6,768 nucleotides of DNA from an uncultured Negativicutes bacterium (GTDB lineage: Bacteria > Bacillota > Negativicutes > Acidaminococcales > Acidaminococcaceae), in NCBI GenBank assembly GCA_937926555.1, contig CALAZX010000238.1, positions 1-6,768 of the forward strand. Reading direction: 5' to 3'. Below the pieces are notes generated by a model, which ran no database searches, was not told where the DNA came from, and was given only the letters and a program-made list of their open reading frames with translations. This document shows, one piece after another, positions 1-6,193 of this stretch. The number at the start of each line of letters is the position of its first letter. The stretch's first letter is position 1. The position numbers were made by a program, and so were the translations under genes.

Positions 1-67
1 CCCGTCCTTGTATCCTTCTCATAAAAACCTTGTCTTGGACCCATACGTCACTCCGCCCGGTGGACAT
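1..67 (-). CDS. Possible 5' end of a leftward gene cut by the left window edge (frame unresolved)
   Basis: A good leftward promoter lies at 142-170, so a gene should start near or beyond the left edge. Two minus-strand frames stay open to base 1. One begins with ATG at 67-65 (reading MSTGRSDVWVQDKVF...), with an in-frame internal ATG at 22-20 preceded by AAGG five bases upstream. The other begins with ATG at 44-42 (MGPRQGFYEKDTR...), preceded by GGAG about seven bases upstream. Too few codons are visible to recognise a family or choose between frames, and the true start could lie outside the window. The rise in GC content toward the edge agrees with coding DNA but does not prove it. Confidence 0.25.
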   Translation of the reverse strand, partial: MSTGRSDVWVQDKVFMRRIQGR

Positions 68-141
68 TTTCCGCTATTCATCCGCCCGGGATATACTCCG
101 GAACAAAACTCCACTCCACGCGAAGCATTATGGTAAATTGG

Positions 142-170
142 ATTATATCACCACGGGATTTAAATTACAA
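142..170 (-). promoter_or_regulatory. Leftward sigma-70-type promoter with extended -10
   Basis: On the minus strand, TTGTAA (170-165; four of six matches to TTGACA) is followed after exactly 17 bases by a perfect TATAAT (147-142). The bases just before the -10 are TGA, giving the extended form TGATATAAT. The predicted transcript starts near base 135 and runs off the left edge, with roughly 70-90 bases of leader before the candidate starts at 67 and 44. It points away from the metH operon, whose terminator lies upstream at 518-553, so it belongs to a separate unit. Confidence 0.6.
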
Positions 171-233
171 TAGCTTGCAAATAGTTACACTTTATATGAC
201 ATATTCCATTTTATCGCCAATATTGTAATTGTA

Positions 234-247
234 TTGTGTATACACAA
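234..247. repeat. Perfect 14-bp palindrome, operator-like
   Basis: TTGTGTATACACAA is fully self-complementary with no spacer. It is centred about 70 bases upstream of the -35 box of the leftward promoter. There is no U-run on either side, so it is not a terminator. A dimeric repressor or activator site is likely. The arms lack the spacing expected of a CRP/FNR site (six-base centre) and are shorter than a Rex site. Confidence 0.45.
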
Positions 248-375
248 GGACAATACTGGGTTAAATAAACGCATTGTTCATTTCAGATAGACAAAGTCCA
301 AAAACACTTTTTGATTTTGTCCTTCTTGAATATACACTTTATCTTGAAATTTTTATAAAAAGATCTGAAATTAAC

Positions 376-394
376 ACTTTTTGTAACAAAAAGT
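376..394. repeat. Perfect 19-bp palindrome with a one-base centre
   Basis: Arms ACTTTTTGT and ACAAAAAGT flank a single A at 385. The left arm overlaps the fourth ACACTTT box (374-380), and the right arm carries the same AAAAAGT word in reverse orientation. This links the palindrome to the repeated boxes in this block. It could be a protein-binding site. As RNA it would be an AU-rich hairpin with no room for a loop, so a transcriptional role at DNA level is more likely. Confidence 0.4.
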
Positions 395-482
395 ATACAA
401 AACAGGCGGATGTCCCTGTTTTGGGCTACGGAAAATCATGAGAAAAACATGGGAAAACGACAAAAAAGCGGCACTGTCCAAC

Positions 483-515
483 AAAAAGCCGGACGTTGCA
501 AAAATGCGGACCGGC
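483..515 (-). terminator. Possible second, weaker terminator after the metH operon
   Basis: On the minus strand GCCGG (515-511) pairs with CCGGC (492-488). A small inner GCA/TGC helix sits inside, and five Ts (487-483) follow. The internal loops are asymmetric, so the hairpin is less convincing than the one at 518-553 just upstream of it. It may act as a backup. Confidence 0.35.
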
Positions 516-517
516 GT

Positions 518-553
518 AAAAAAAAAGCGTATGCCTTTTTCCAGGCATACGCT
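518..553 (-). terminator. Rho-independent terminator of the metF-metH operon
   Basis: Read on the minus strand, a perfect 10-bp stem AGCGTATGCC/GGCATACGCT (553-544 with 535-526) encloses an 8-base loop and runs straight into a tract of eight to nine Ts (526-518). It lies about 110 bases beyond the metH stop codon. The Ts are on the leftward strand only, so it serves the metH transcript. Confidence 0.9.
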
Positions 554-572
554 CTCATAGCTTTTCTATTCT

Positions 573-589
573 GGCCGCCTGCAGCGGCC
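573..589 (-). other. GC-rich hairpin in the metH 3' untranslated region
   Basis: GGCCGC and GCGGCC form a perfect 6-bp stem with a 5-base loop between the metH stop and the terminator. There is no T-run after it, so it is probably not a terminator itself. It may stabilise the 3' end of the mRNA. The rest of 554-663 shows no gene. Confidence 0.3.
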
Positions 590-663
590 ATCGGATTCTC
601 CGGCCCCGCTTCGTCTGCTCACCGTTTGTAACGGTTCCGCTTCCGGGCGGTTCCGCAGTCATC

Positions 664-3069
664 TCAGTCTTTCTTCTCCGCCAGTTTCTCCCGCAGGATC
701 CGGTTGGCGTAGTTCACCGCATCCACCGCCGTGGCCGCATAGCCGTCGGCACCGATGTCCCGGGCGTAATCCGGGGTCAGCACGGCGCCGCCCACCAGCA
801 CCTTGCAGCGGCAGTGCTCCCGCAGCACCTGGATGGTCTCCTCCATGGCGCCCACGGTGGTGGTCATCAGCGCGGACAGGCCCACCAGTTTCGCCTGATG
901 CTTCTGCACCGCCTCCACCACGGCGTCCGGGGTCACGTCCTTGCCCAGGTCCACCACTTTGTAGCCGTAGTTCTCCCAGAGGACTTTCACGATATTCTTG
1001 CCGATGTCGTGGATGTCGCCTTTCACCACGGCCAGGACGATGGTCTCCCCATCCTCCTTCTTGTCCCCGTCGGCCATCCGCTCCTTCAGCACATCGAAAC
1101 CGCAGCGGGCGGCGTCGGCGCTCATGAGGAGCTGGGGCAGGAACAGGGTCTTCTTGCCGAAGGCGTCCCCCACCTCGTTCAGGGCGGGAATCATCTGGCC
1201 GTTGATGATGTCCAGGGGTTGCTGCCCCTCCGCCAGGAGTTTCTCCACCGCCAGCCGGCTCTGCTTGGTCAGACCTTTCACGATGGACTCGTGGAGGGTG
1301 TACTCGCCGCCTCCCATGGGGGCGGCCTGGGTCTTGGGCATGTCCGCATAGCGGGCCACATAGGCCTTGCAGCCCTCGTCCAGTCCCTTCAGGGCGCAGC
1401 TTGCGTAATAGGTCTCCATCATCCGCGCGCTCTGGGGATTCAGGATGGCGGAGGAAAGGCCCGCCGCCAGGGACATGGCCAGGAAGCTGCTGTTCACCGC
1501 GTCACGGTTGGGCAGGCCGAAGGAAATGTTGGACACGCCCATCACCGTGTGGATGCCCCGGCTGCGCAGGGTGGCGATGACTTCCAGGTCGATGCCCGGG
1601 TTCTCCCCGCCGGTGCTCACGGTGAGCGCCAGGGGGTCCACGATGATGTCTTTCGCCGGAATGCCGTAGTCGGCGGCCCGGCGGATGATCTTCTCCGCCA
1701 CCGCCAGCCGGCCCGCCGCGTCCCCGGGGATACCGCTCTCATCCAGGCACAGCGCCACCACGGCGGCGCCGTACTTCTTCACCAGGGGGAACACCGCCTC
1801 CATGGACTCCTCCTTGCCGTTGACGGAGTTGAGGAGGGGCTTGCCGTTGTAGAGGCGCAGCGCCTTCTCCATGGCGGACACATGGGCCGTGTCAATCTGC
1901 AGGGGAGCCGGGGTGATGGCCTGGAGGGCCAGCACCGCCTCCGCCAGCAGACGGGGCTCGTCGGTACCCGGCAGCCCCACGTTCACGTCCAGCACATGGA
2001 CCTGACGGTCCAGCTGTTCCAGGGCCAGGCGGCAGATATAGTCCATGTTCTCCTCCCGCAGGGCCTCCTTCAGCAAAGGCTTGCCTGTGGGGTTGATCCG
2101 CTCGCCGATAAGCACCGGCATCTCGTCAAAGACCACCGGCTCGCCGTAGGCGGCCACCGCGGTGATCTCCTTCCGGGGGACATCCACCGGTTTCCGGCCG
2201 GCGGTGCTCCGCACCAGGTGCCCGATATGGTCCGGACTGGTGCCGCAGCAGCCGCCCAGCAGGGTGGCTCCCTCTTCCGCCAGCTCCACCATCATGGGGC
2301 CGAATTCCTCCGCTCCCACCTGGAACACGGTGCTGCCGTTGACCTGTACTGGAAGACCCGCGTTGGGGTTCACCGCCAGGGGCAGTCCCGTGAACTTCCG
2401 TGCCCGGGGCAGCAGTTTCACGATCTGCTCCGGTCCCAGGCCACAGTTGAAGCCTGCGGCGTCCACGCCCAGTCCTTCCGCCATGAGCATGGCGGTGCCC
2501 ACGTCAGCGCCGTTCAGCAGCTTCCCGTCCATGTCGAAGGTGAAAGTCACCACGACAGGCAGGTCGCTGTTCTCCTTGGCAGCCAGGATAGCCGCCTTGG
2601 CCTCATAGGTGTCGCTCATGGTCTCCACCAGCACCAGGTCCGCACCGGCTTTCACGCCGGCCCGCACGATCTCGGCGTAGAGCTCCACCGCCTCCTCGAA
2701 AGGCAGATCGCCGTAGGGGGCCAGCAGTTTTCCGGTGGGGCCCATGTCCAGAGCCACGAAGCGCCGGTCCTCCGGCACCTGGCTGTCCTTGTCCCAGGCC
2801 TGCCGCGCGTTCTTCACGGCGGCTTCCACCACATCCTCCAGCGCGTACTCCGTCCCCTCGAACTTCAGCCGGTTGGCGCCGAAGGTGTTGGTCTTGATGA
2901 TATTGGCTCCCTGCGCACCGTATGCCTGGTGGATGCCCACCACAACCTCCGGATGGGTCAGGTTCCAGCTCTCCGGCAGTTCGCCGGGCTGCAGCCCCGC
3001 CGCCTGGAGCATGGTGCCCATAGCGCCGTCAAAATACAGGATCTCTTTTCCCAGAATCTCTCTCAGCAT
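664..3069 (-). CDS. metH: Cobalamin-dependent methionine synthase, short form without activation domain
   Basis: This 801-residue cytoplasmic protein transfers the methyl group of 5-methyltetrahydrofolate through cobalamin to homocysteine, giving methionine. Residues 1-290 are the homocysteine domain: DGAMGTM at 14-20, with zinc-ligand cysteines C209 (in GFNCGLG) and C274/C275 (in GGCCGT). Residues about 315-565 are the pterin-binding barrel: GERINPTGK at 322, DVNVG at 361, GVSNISFG at 511. The B12 cap spans about 590-670. The B12-binding domain follows, with GDIHDIG at 684-690, whose H687 is the expected lower cobalt ligand, and VGGAVLT at 758. The protein ends at 801, whereas E. coli MetH has about 1227 residues; the AdoMet-binding activation domain is missing. 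The gene just upstream supplies that domain separately. The ATG at 3069 follows GGGGAAG, and the DGAMGTM motif sits at the usual distance from it. Only 37 bases separate it from the preceding gene, so co-transcription is likely. Confidence 0.96.
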   Translation of the reverse strand: MLREILGKEILYFDGAMGTMLQAAGLQPGELPESWNLTHPEVVVGIHQAYGAQGANIIKTNTFGANRLKFEGTEYALEDVVEAAVKNARQAWDKDSQVPEDRRFVALDMGPTGKLLAPYGDLPFEEAVELYAEIVRAGVKAGADLVLVETMSDTYEAKAAILAAKENSDLPVVVTFTFDMDGKLLNGADVGTAMLMAEGLGVDAAGFNCGLGPEQIVKLLPRARKFTGLPLAVNPNAGLPVQVNGSTVFQVGAEEFGPMMVELAEEGATLLGGCCGTSPDHIGHLVRSTAGRKPVDVPRKEITAVAAYGEPVVFDEMPVLIGERINPTGKPLLKEALREENMDYICRLALEQLDRQVHVLDVNVGLPGTDEPRLLAEAVLALQAITPAPLQIDTAHVSAMEKALRLYNGKPLLNSVNGKEESMEAVFPLVKKYGAAVVALCLDESGIPGDAAGRLAVAEKIIRRAADYGIPAKDIIVDPLALTVSTGGENPGIDLEVIATLRSRGIHTVMGVSNISFGLPNRDAVNSSFLAMSLAAGLSSAILNPQSARMMETYYASCALKGLDEGCKAYVARYADMPKTQAAPMGGGEYTLHESIVKGLTKQSRLAVEKLLAEGQQPLDIINGQMIPALNEVGDAFGKKTLFLPQLLMSADAARCGFDVLKERMADGDKKEDGETIVLAVVKGDIHDIGKNIVKVLWENYGYKVVDLGKDVTPDAVVEAVQKHQAKLVGLSALMTTTVGAMEETIQVLREHCRCKVLVGGAVLTPDYARDIGADGYAATAVDAVNYANRILREKLAEKKD

Positions 3070-3106
3070 CTTTCTTCCCCGTCTTTCATTATCATACTTC
3101 CATCTA

Positions 3107-3775
3107 TTATAAGATATCCGCCGCTTTTCTGCGGAACTGGCAGTCCGCCTTGCCGCAGCGGGAGCAGGTGTCTCCCCTGTCCTCCCGGCTGCCGCAGTCC
3201 GTCACCGCGATCAGCGCCGTCACGGATTTCACCGGCGCCATCATACAGCTGGCGGTAAGGGTGAGTCCGATCTTCTTGGCGCAGTCCAGGGTCCGGAACA
3301 GCTCACGTTGCTCCTCCAGGGGCCAGTCCCCGTACCCCGGGGAGAACCGCCATTTCAGCTTCTTCCCCGGCGGCAGGGCCGCCTCCAGCTCGTCACAGCA
3401 CTGGTTGCAGTAGGTCTCGATCAGCGCCGTGGCCACCGCCTGTCCGGCACCGGCCTCCGCCACGCTGCAGACCGCCATGCGCCGCAATGCCATGTCCACC
3501 TTGCTCCCCAGGGTGGCCCCGAAGAGATAGACCTCCGCCGCCCCGTCCAGGTAGCAGACCAGGTTTTTGCCGTGGAACCGGACGCCATTCTCCAGCACCA
3601 CGGTGTCCCCGTTCTCCGTATGGCAGCGGAAAGGCAGCGCCACATAGCGGGGCCGCATCTCGTTCCGCAGTTTCAGGTAGGCCAGGTCGATGGCCTTCTC
3701 CGCTTCGGGGTTCTCCCCCTTCACGCCGAAATAGCGCAGGGCCTCCTTCCGGTCCAGCAGATAGTTGTCCCCCAT
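3107..3775 (-). CDS. Stand-alone vitamin B12-dependent methionine synthase activation-domain protein
   Basis: This 222-residue protein matches the C-terminal AdoMet-binding domain of long MetH proteins. Its expected role is to supply AdoMet for reductive re-methylation of MetH when cob(I)alamin has oxidised to the inactive cob(II) form. The key motif RFSPGYGDWPL lies at residues 143-153 and corresponds to the RxxxGY AdoMet-binding signature; APVKSVTA follows at about 180-187. The C-terminus carries C194, C204, C207 and C212 (C-x9-C-x2-C-x4-C), which could bind zinc or an iron-sulfur cluster; that is inference. I chose the ATG at 3775 because AGGAGG lies seven bases upstream. An in-frame ATG at 3796 would add seven residues but has no Shine-Dalgarno. 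The gene lies between metF and metH, 89 bases after metF and 37 before metH. A comparable split is known in Thermotoga maritima (TM0268/TM0269). The reductant that donates the electron is not encoded here. Confidence 0.9.
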   Translation of the reverse strand: MGDNYLLDRKEALRYFGVKGENPEAEKAIDLAYLKLRNEMRPRYVALPFRCHTENGDTVVLENGVRFHGKNLVCYLDGAAEVYLFGATLGSKVDMALRRMAVCSVAEAGAGQAVATALIETYCNQCCDELEAALPPGKKLKWRFSPGYGDWPLEEQRELFRTLDCAKKIGLTLTASCMMAPVKSVTALIAVTDCGSREDRGDTCSRCGKADCQFRRKAADIL

Positions 3776-3864
3776 GACGCTCCCTCCTCTCCTCATCGGT
3801 CATTGTCGCTGTCTATGCTCCGGCGTTTTCCCGCAACCGCTGTCACCCTATATCGAAGCTTCCC

Positions 3865-4737
3865 TCAGCGGGCCGCCGGTTTCACGATATGGGACAGGTT
3901 CTTCAGGATGCCGCCGATAATCTCCGGCTTGTTCATGGTGTAGATGTGGACATCCTTGAAGCCGTTGGCGATCAGGTCCAGCACCTGGGCCGTGGCGTAG
4001 GCGATGCCCGCCTGCTTCATGGCCTCCGGGTCATGGGCGAACTTCTCGATGATGGCCCGGAACCGGGGCGGCAGCTTGGTACCGCTGAGCTGGCAGATAC
4101 GGTTGATCTGCTTGGCGTTGGTCACCGGCATGATGCCCGGAATCACCGGTACCGTCACACCGTGGGCCAGCAGCCGGTACATATAGTTGTAGAGGATCTC
4201 GTTGTCGAAGACCATCTGGGTCACCAGGAAGTCGCAGCCGTTGGCCACTTTAATCTTAGTGTTCTCGATATCCGCGTTGAGTCCCGCCGCTTCCGGATGG
4301 CCTTCCGGATAACAGGCACCGCCCACGCAGAAATCGCCGTACTTCTTGATTTTCGCAACCAGGTCGCTGGCATGGGGATAAACCGGCGTCACCGCCTCCA
4401 TCCCCTCAGGCACGTCGCCACGGAGGGCCAGGATATTCTTCACCCCTGCGGCCTTCAGCTCGTCCAGGACACCCTCGATTTTGGCCTCGTCCGCATTGAC
4501 GCAGGTGAGATGGGCCATGGAGGGCACACCGCTTTTCTCCGCCTCCTCGGCGATGGCCACGGTCTTGCCTACCGCCGTGCCGCCCGCCCCGTAGGTGACG
4601 CTGATGAAATCCACGCCCAGTCCGGCGATCTCATGCACGATCTCCAGTGCATTGGAGAGCTGTCCGCCTTCCCGGGGAGGAAACAGTTCGCAGGACAGAC
4701 CCGCCTGCTGACTTTTGAGCAACTCACTGATTCTCAT
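3865..4737 (-). CDS. metF: 5,10-methylenetetrahydrofolate reductase
   Basis: This 290-residue TIM-barrel flavoprotein reduces 5,10-methylene-THF to 5-methyl-THF, the methyl donor used by MetH two genes downstream. Family motifs appear in order. SCELFPPR at 15-22 has E17 at the catalytic glutamate position. Next come SVTYGAGGT at 46-54, HLTCVNAD at 76-83, and LALRGDVP at 103-110, where D108 is the conserved flavin-pocket aspartate. YPEGHPEA at 143-150, FLVTQMVFD at 170-178 and PVIPGIMP at 197-204 complete the set. The length is normal for bacterial MetF. The start at 4737 is supported by GGGAGG eight bases upstream. An in-frame ATG at 4803 would add 22 residues before the FPPR region, but it lies at about the predicted transcription start and has no ribosome site, so I reject it. 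It is the first gene of the metF-activation-metH operon. No MetV-like partner gene is next to it. Confidence 0.95.
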   Translation of the reverse strand: MRISELLKSQQAGLSCELFPPREGGQLSNALEIVHEIAGLGVDFISVTYGAGGTAVGKTVAIAEEAEKSGVPSMAHLTCVNADEAKIEGVLDELKAAGVKNILALRGDVPEGMEAVTPVYPHASDLVAKIKKYGDFCVGGACYPEGHPEAAGLNADIENTKIKVANGCDFLVTQMVFDNEILYNYMYRLLAHGVTVPVIPGIMPVTNAKQINRICQLSGTKLPPRFRAIIEKFAHDPEAMKQAGIAYATAQVLDLIANGFKDVHIYTMNKPEIIGGILKNLSHIVKPAAR

Positions 4738-4805
4738 AATATCTGCCTCCCTAGCAACCGGCATTTCCGCAACAGCTTCCAACCGGTGAAAAATGTATGT
4801 CATTT

Positions 4806-4814
4806 ATTATATCA
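4806..4814 (-). promoter_or_regulatory. Extended -10 promoter of the metF operon
   Basis: The minus strand reads TGATATAAT (4814-4806), a perfect -10 hexamer with the TGn extension. No good -35 box is present at 16-18 bases, so the extended element probably compensates. Transcription would start near 4799, giving a leader of about 60 bases before the metF ATG at 4737. That leader is too short for an S-box or cobalamin riboswitch, and I see none of their conserved cores. The remaining gene-free DNA (4815-4927) is T-rich on the plus strand, with no gene. Confidence 0.6.
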
Positions 4815-4927
4815 TAGAAGCGTTTTTCCGCCATTTTCACCCTGAAAAACCTCATTTTTTCTCTTTTCCGCCGCAAAAACTGTTAGGCATGGTACATAAA
4901 TCACGCCCGGACAGGAAAACGGGTATG

Positions 4928-4958
4928 AAAAAACCCGCCTTTCCGGAGAAAGACGGGT
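4928..4958 (-). terminator. Rho-independent terminator of the DUF3298 gene
   Basis: On the minus strand ACCCG-T-CTTTC pairs with GAAAG-G-CGGGT around a TCCG loop, an 11-bp stem with one U-G wobble, and is followed by TTTTTT (4933-4928). On the plus strand the wobble becomes a C-A mismatch, so the hairpin favours leftward transcripts. It starts about 30 bases after the stop codon at 4987. Confidence 0.9.
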
Positions 4959-4986
4959 GAGATTCCGCTGCAATTTCTTCAGTTTG

Positions 4987-5793
4987 TCACTTCTGCAGGC
5001 GCATCAGGTCCGCGAAGTCGTTGACGGAGATGCTGTACACCTTCACACCGCCGGCATAGGGAGCGATGTCGCCGGGGTTGAAGGCGATCATCAGGTTGCC
5101 CTGGGGATCCACGAAGAACAGCTCGTCCCCGCGGATATGGACCGGTCTGGCGGCCACAGGGTCCCTGCCGTTGATGAAACGGTAGGCACGGACATAGCCG
5201 GCCTCCTGCCATCCGATGATGGTGTCCAGACGGCCCTGGTAAGGAGCGTCTTTCTCGAACATGTCGGAAAGCACCAGCTGCTTGCCGTTCTCCAGGTCGA
5301 AGTTGTAGGTGCTCCAGTACACATTGTCATGGGCGCCGCCGGTATAGGACACGGTCTTCTTCACCACGGAGAGGAAAGTGTCCGTGGCAGAGGCCACCTC
5401 ATAGGTGGTGCGGATATACCAGACGGAAGCCGCGCTGCGGCTCTCCTCCGCCCGGCGGTCCAGCCGGTCACGGGTGTATTTCACCAGGGCCCTGGTATAC
5501 TCCTGGTCCGAGGGGCCGCTCTTGACCACCGGCAGCTTGTCGAAGGCGTCATTCTCATCGTAGGTGAGGACGCCACGCAGGGCTTTGTCCGTATCGGCAA
5601 AGAAAACACTGTTCACCATCCGGTCCACGGTCTTGCCGCCTTTAGCTCCGGAGATGTAAGGGGTGGAGATACTCACCGCTCCGTTCTTCACTTTCAGGTC
5701 TTTCACTGTCAGTCCGTCCGCCAGGCAGATCACGCTGGAGCAGAGCAGCACCGCTGCCGCCACCAGTCCTGCCAGTTTCTTCATATAATCCAT
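4987..5793 (-). CDS. Secreted DUF4163/DUF3298 (RsiV/PdaC-like) protein of unknown function
   Basis: This 268-residue protein begins with a clear Sec signal peptide: a KK pair at residues 5-6, a hydrophobic stretch at about 7-22, and likely cleavage after A25 (VICLA/DG). There is no lipobox, so release or a wall-associated location is expected. The mature part shows the DUF4163-like N-terminal half and the DUF3298-like C-terminal half, with YTGGAH at 150-155, the NFDLENGK stretch at 164-171, LSDMF at 175-179 and APYAGG at 244-249. This pair occurs in anti-sigma factors such as RsiV, in the peptidoglycan deacetylase PdaC and in many stand-alone exported proteins. Here there is no polysaccharide deacetylase domain, no anti-sigma segment and no sigma gene nearby, so the function is unknown. 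The ATG at 5793 is preferred because GGAGG lies five bases upstream; ATG 5784 is too far from it, and upstream ATGs would put charged residues ahead of the signal peptide. It appears to be a single-gene unit. Confidence 0.82.
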   Translation of the reverse strand: MDYMKKLAGLVAAAVLLCSSVICLADGLTVKDLKVKNGAVSISTPYISGAKGGKTVDRMVNSVFFADTDKALRGVLTYDENDAFDKLPVVKSGPSDQEYTRALVKYTRDRLDRRAEESRSAASVWYIRTTYEVASATDTFLSVVKKTVSYTGGAHDNVYWSTYNFDLENGKQLVLSDMFEKDAPYQGRLDTIIGWQEAGYVRAYRFINGRDPVAARPVHIRGDELFFVDPQGNLMIAFNPGDIAPYAGGVKVYSISVNDFADLMRLQK

Positions 5794-5936
5794 GTCAGCC
5801 TCCATTTCCCGGTTGCCGGCCCCGGCCATACCCCCGCCCCTCCTCCGCGCCTCCAGGGGCTCCACAGCCCTTCCGGCACGGTGTCCGGAGGCAGGCTGCC
5901 CGGTCCGCGTTCTTTCGATTTGATTTTATCTCCATT

Positions 5937-5945
5937 ATTATACCA
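5937..5945 (-). promoter_or_regulatory. Extended -10 promoter of the DUF3298 gene
   Basis: The minus strand reads TGGTATAAT (5945-5937), a perfect -10 with the TGn extension and no recognisable -35. It lies about 50 bases beyond the tRNA operon terminator. A start near 5930 gives a GC-rich leader of about 135 bases (5794-5930) that is purine-rich near its 3' end. I see no riboswitch or attenuator in it. Confidence 0.55.
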
Positions 5946-5993
5946 CGGTATCCGCCGCCGGGGATACAGACGGTAGCGGAATCTTTCCGGAGA

Positions 5994-6026
5994 AATAAAA
6001 AAAGCAGATCTCGAAAGATCTGCTTT
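5994..6026 (-). terminator. Rho-independent terminator of the tRNA operon
   Basis: A perfect 11-bp stem AAAGCAGATCT/AGATCTGCTTT encloses a TTCG tetraloop on the minus strand. It continues into a run of seven Ts, then ATTT. It starts nine bases after the end of tRNA-Val. Confidence 0.93.
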
Positions 6027-6034
6027 GATTTACG

Positions 6035-6110
6035 TGGTGGGCGCTGACGGGATCGAACCGCCGACATTCTGCTTGTAAGGCAGACGCTCTCCCAGCTGAG
6101 CTAAGCGCCC
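6035..6110 (-). tRNA. tRNA-Val(TAC)
   Basis: This is a 76-base cloverleaf read on the minus strand. The acceptor stem GGGCGCT/AGCGCCC is perfect. The D arm contains GCTCAGCTGGGAGAGC. The anticodon stem TCTGC/GCAGA holds the loop CTTACAA, with anticodon TAC for valine. The T loop is TTCGATC, the discriminator base is A, and CCA is encoded. It is the last gene of the three-tRNA operon, six bases after tRNA-Glu. Confidence 0.96.
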
Positions 6111-6116
6111 CGGTGT

Positions 6117-6191
6117 TGGTGACCGGTGGGGGATTCGAACCCCCGATACCGCCGTGAAAGGGCGGTGTCTTAACCACTTGACCAACCGGCC
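6117..6191 (-). tRNA. tRNA-Glu(TTC)
   Basis: This is a 75-base cloverleaf on the minus strand. The acceptor stem GGCCGGT/ACCGGTC has one G-U pair at position 2. The anticodon stem CCGCC/GGCGG holds the loop CTTTCAC, with anticodon TTC for glutamate. The T arm is GGGGG-TTCGAAT-CCCCC, the discriminator is A and CCA is encoded. It lies two bases after tRNA-Asn. Confidence 0.96.
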
Positions 6192-6193
6192 AT

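Larger units (their letters stand above)
171..410. promoter_or_regulatory. AT-rich intergenic block with palindromes and repeated ACACTTT boxes
   Basis: No gene is visible in this stretch. It holds a perfect 14-base palindrome TTGTGTATACACAA (234-247), a perfect 9+1+9 palindrome (376-394, arms ACTTTTTGT/ACAAAAAGT), and an inverted pair GACAAA (290-295) / TTTGTC (316-321). ACACTTT occurs four times in the same orientation at 187-193, 304-310, 334-340 and 374-380. The block lies directly upstream of the leftward promoter at 142-170, so an operator or upstream activator region for that gene is the simplest reading. The 14-mer resembles GntR-type operators in general shape, but no regulator is encoded in the window and the assignment is inference. 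Confidence 0.4.

Noticed and set aside
171..410. A CRISPR array or mobile-element end in the AT-rich repeat block
   Set aside because: The repeats are only 7 bases with irregular spacing, there are no spacers of uniform length, no transposase and no target-site duplication.
410..631. A 73-codon plus-strand frame in the intergenic region downstream of metH
   Set aside because: It runs straight through the minus-strand terminator at 518-553 and its poly-A tract gives the KKK stretch. No Shine-Dalgarno or family match is seen.
814..3258. An 814-codon open frame on the plus strand, opposite metH
   Set aside because: It is the antisense shadow of a GC-rich gene with strong third-position bias. 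Its translation is rich in His, Gly, Gln and Arg, with no recognisable domain, while the minus strand encodes a complete MetH.
4738..4805. An S-box, T-box or cobalamin riboswitch ahead of metF
   Set aside because: The leader after the extended -10 is only about 60 bases, and none of the conserved core sequences or a terminator/antiterminator pair is visible.
3308..4845. Two long plus-strand frames opposite metF and the activation gene (3308-3943 and 3889-4845)
   Set aside because: Both lie antisense to well-supported genes and show no family motif and biased His/Gly/Arg content.
5795..5935. A 46-codon minus-strand frame (ATG at 5935) ending one base before the DUF3298 start, considered as a leader peptide
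   Set aside because: Its ATG lies between the -10 box and the predicted transcription start, so it would not be in the transcript. The codons are a run of Gly/Arg/Ala typical of GC-rich spacer.
4957..5976. A 339-codon open frame on the plus strand over the DUF3298 gene
   Set aside because: Its composition is typical of an antisense shadow, it starts inside the terminator of the real gene, and the opposite strand shows a signal peptide plus family motifs.
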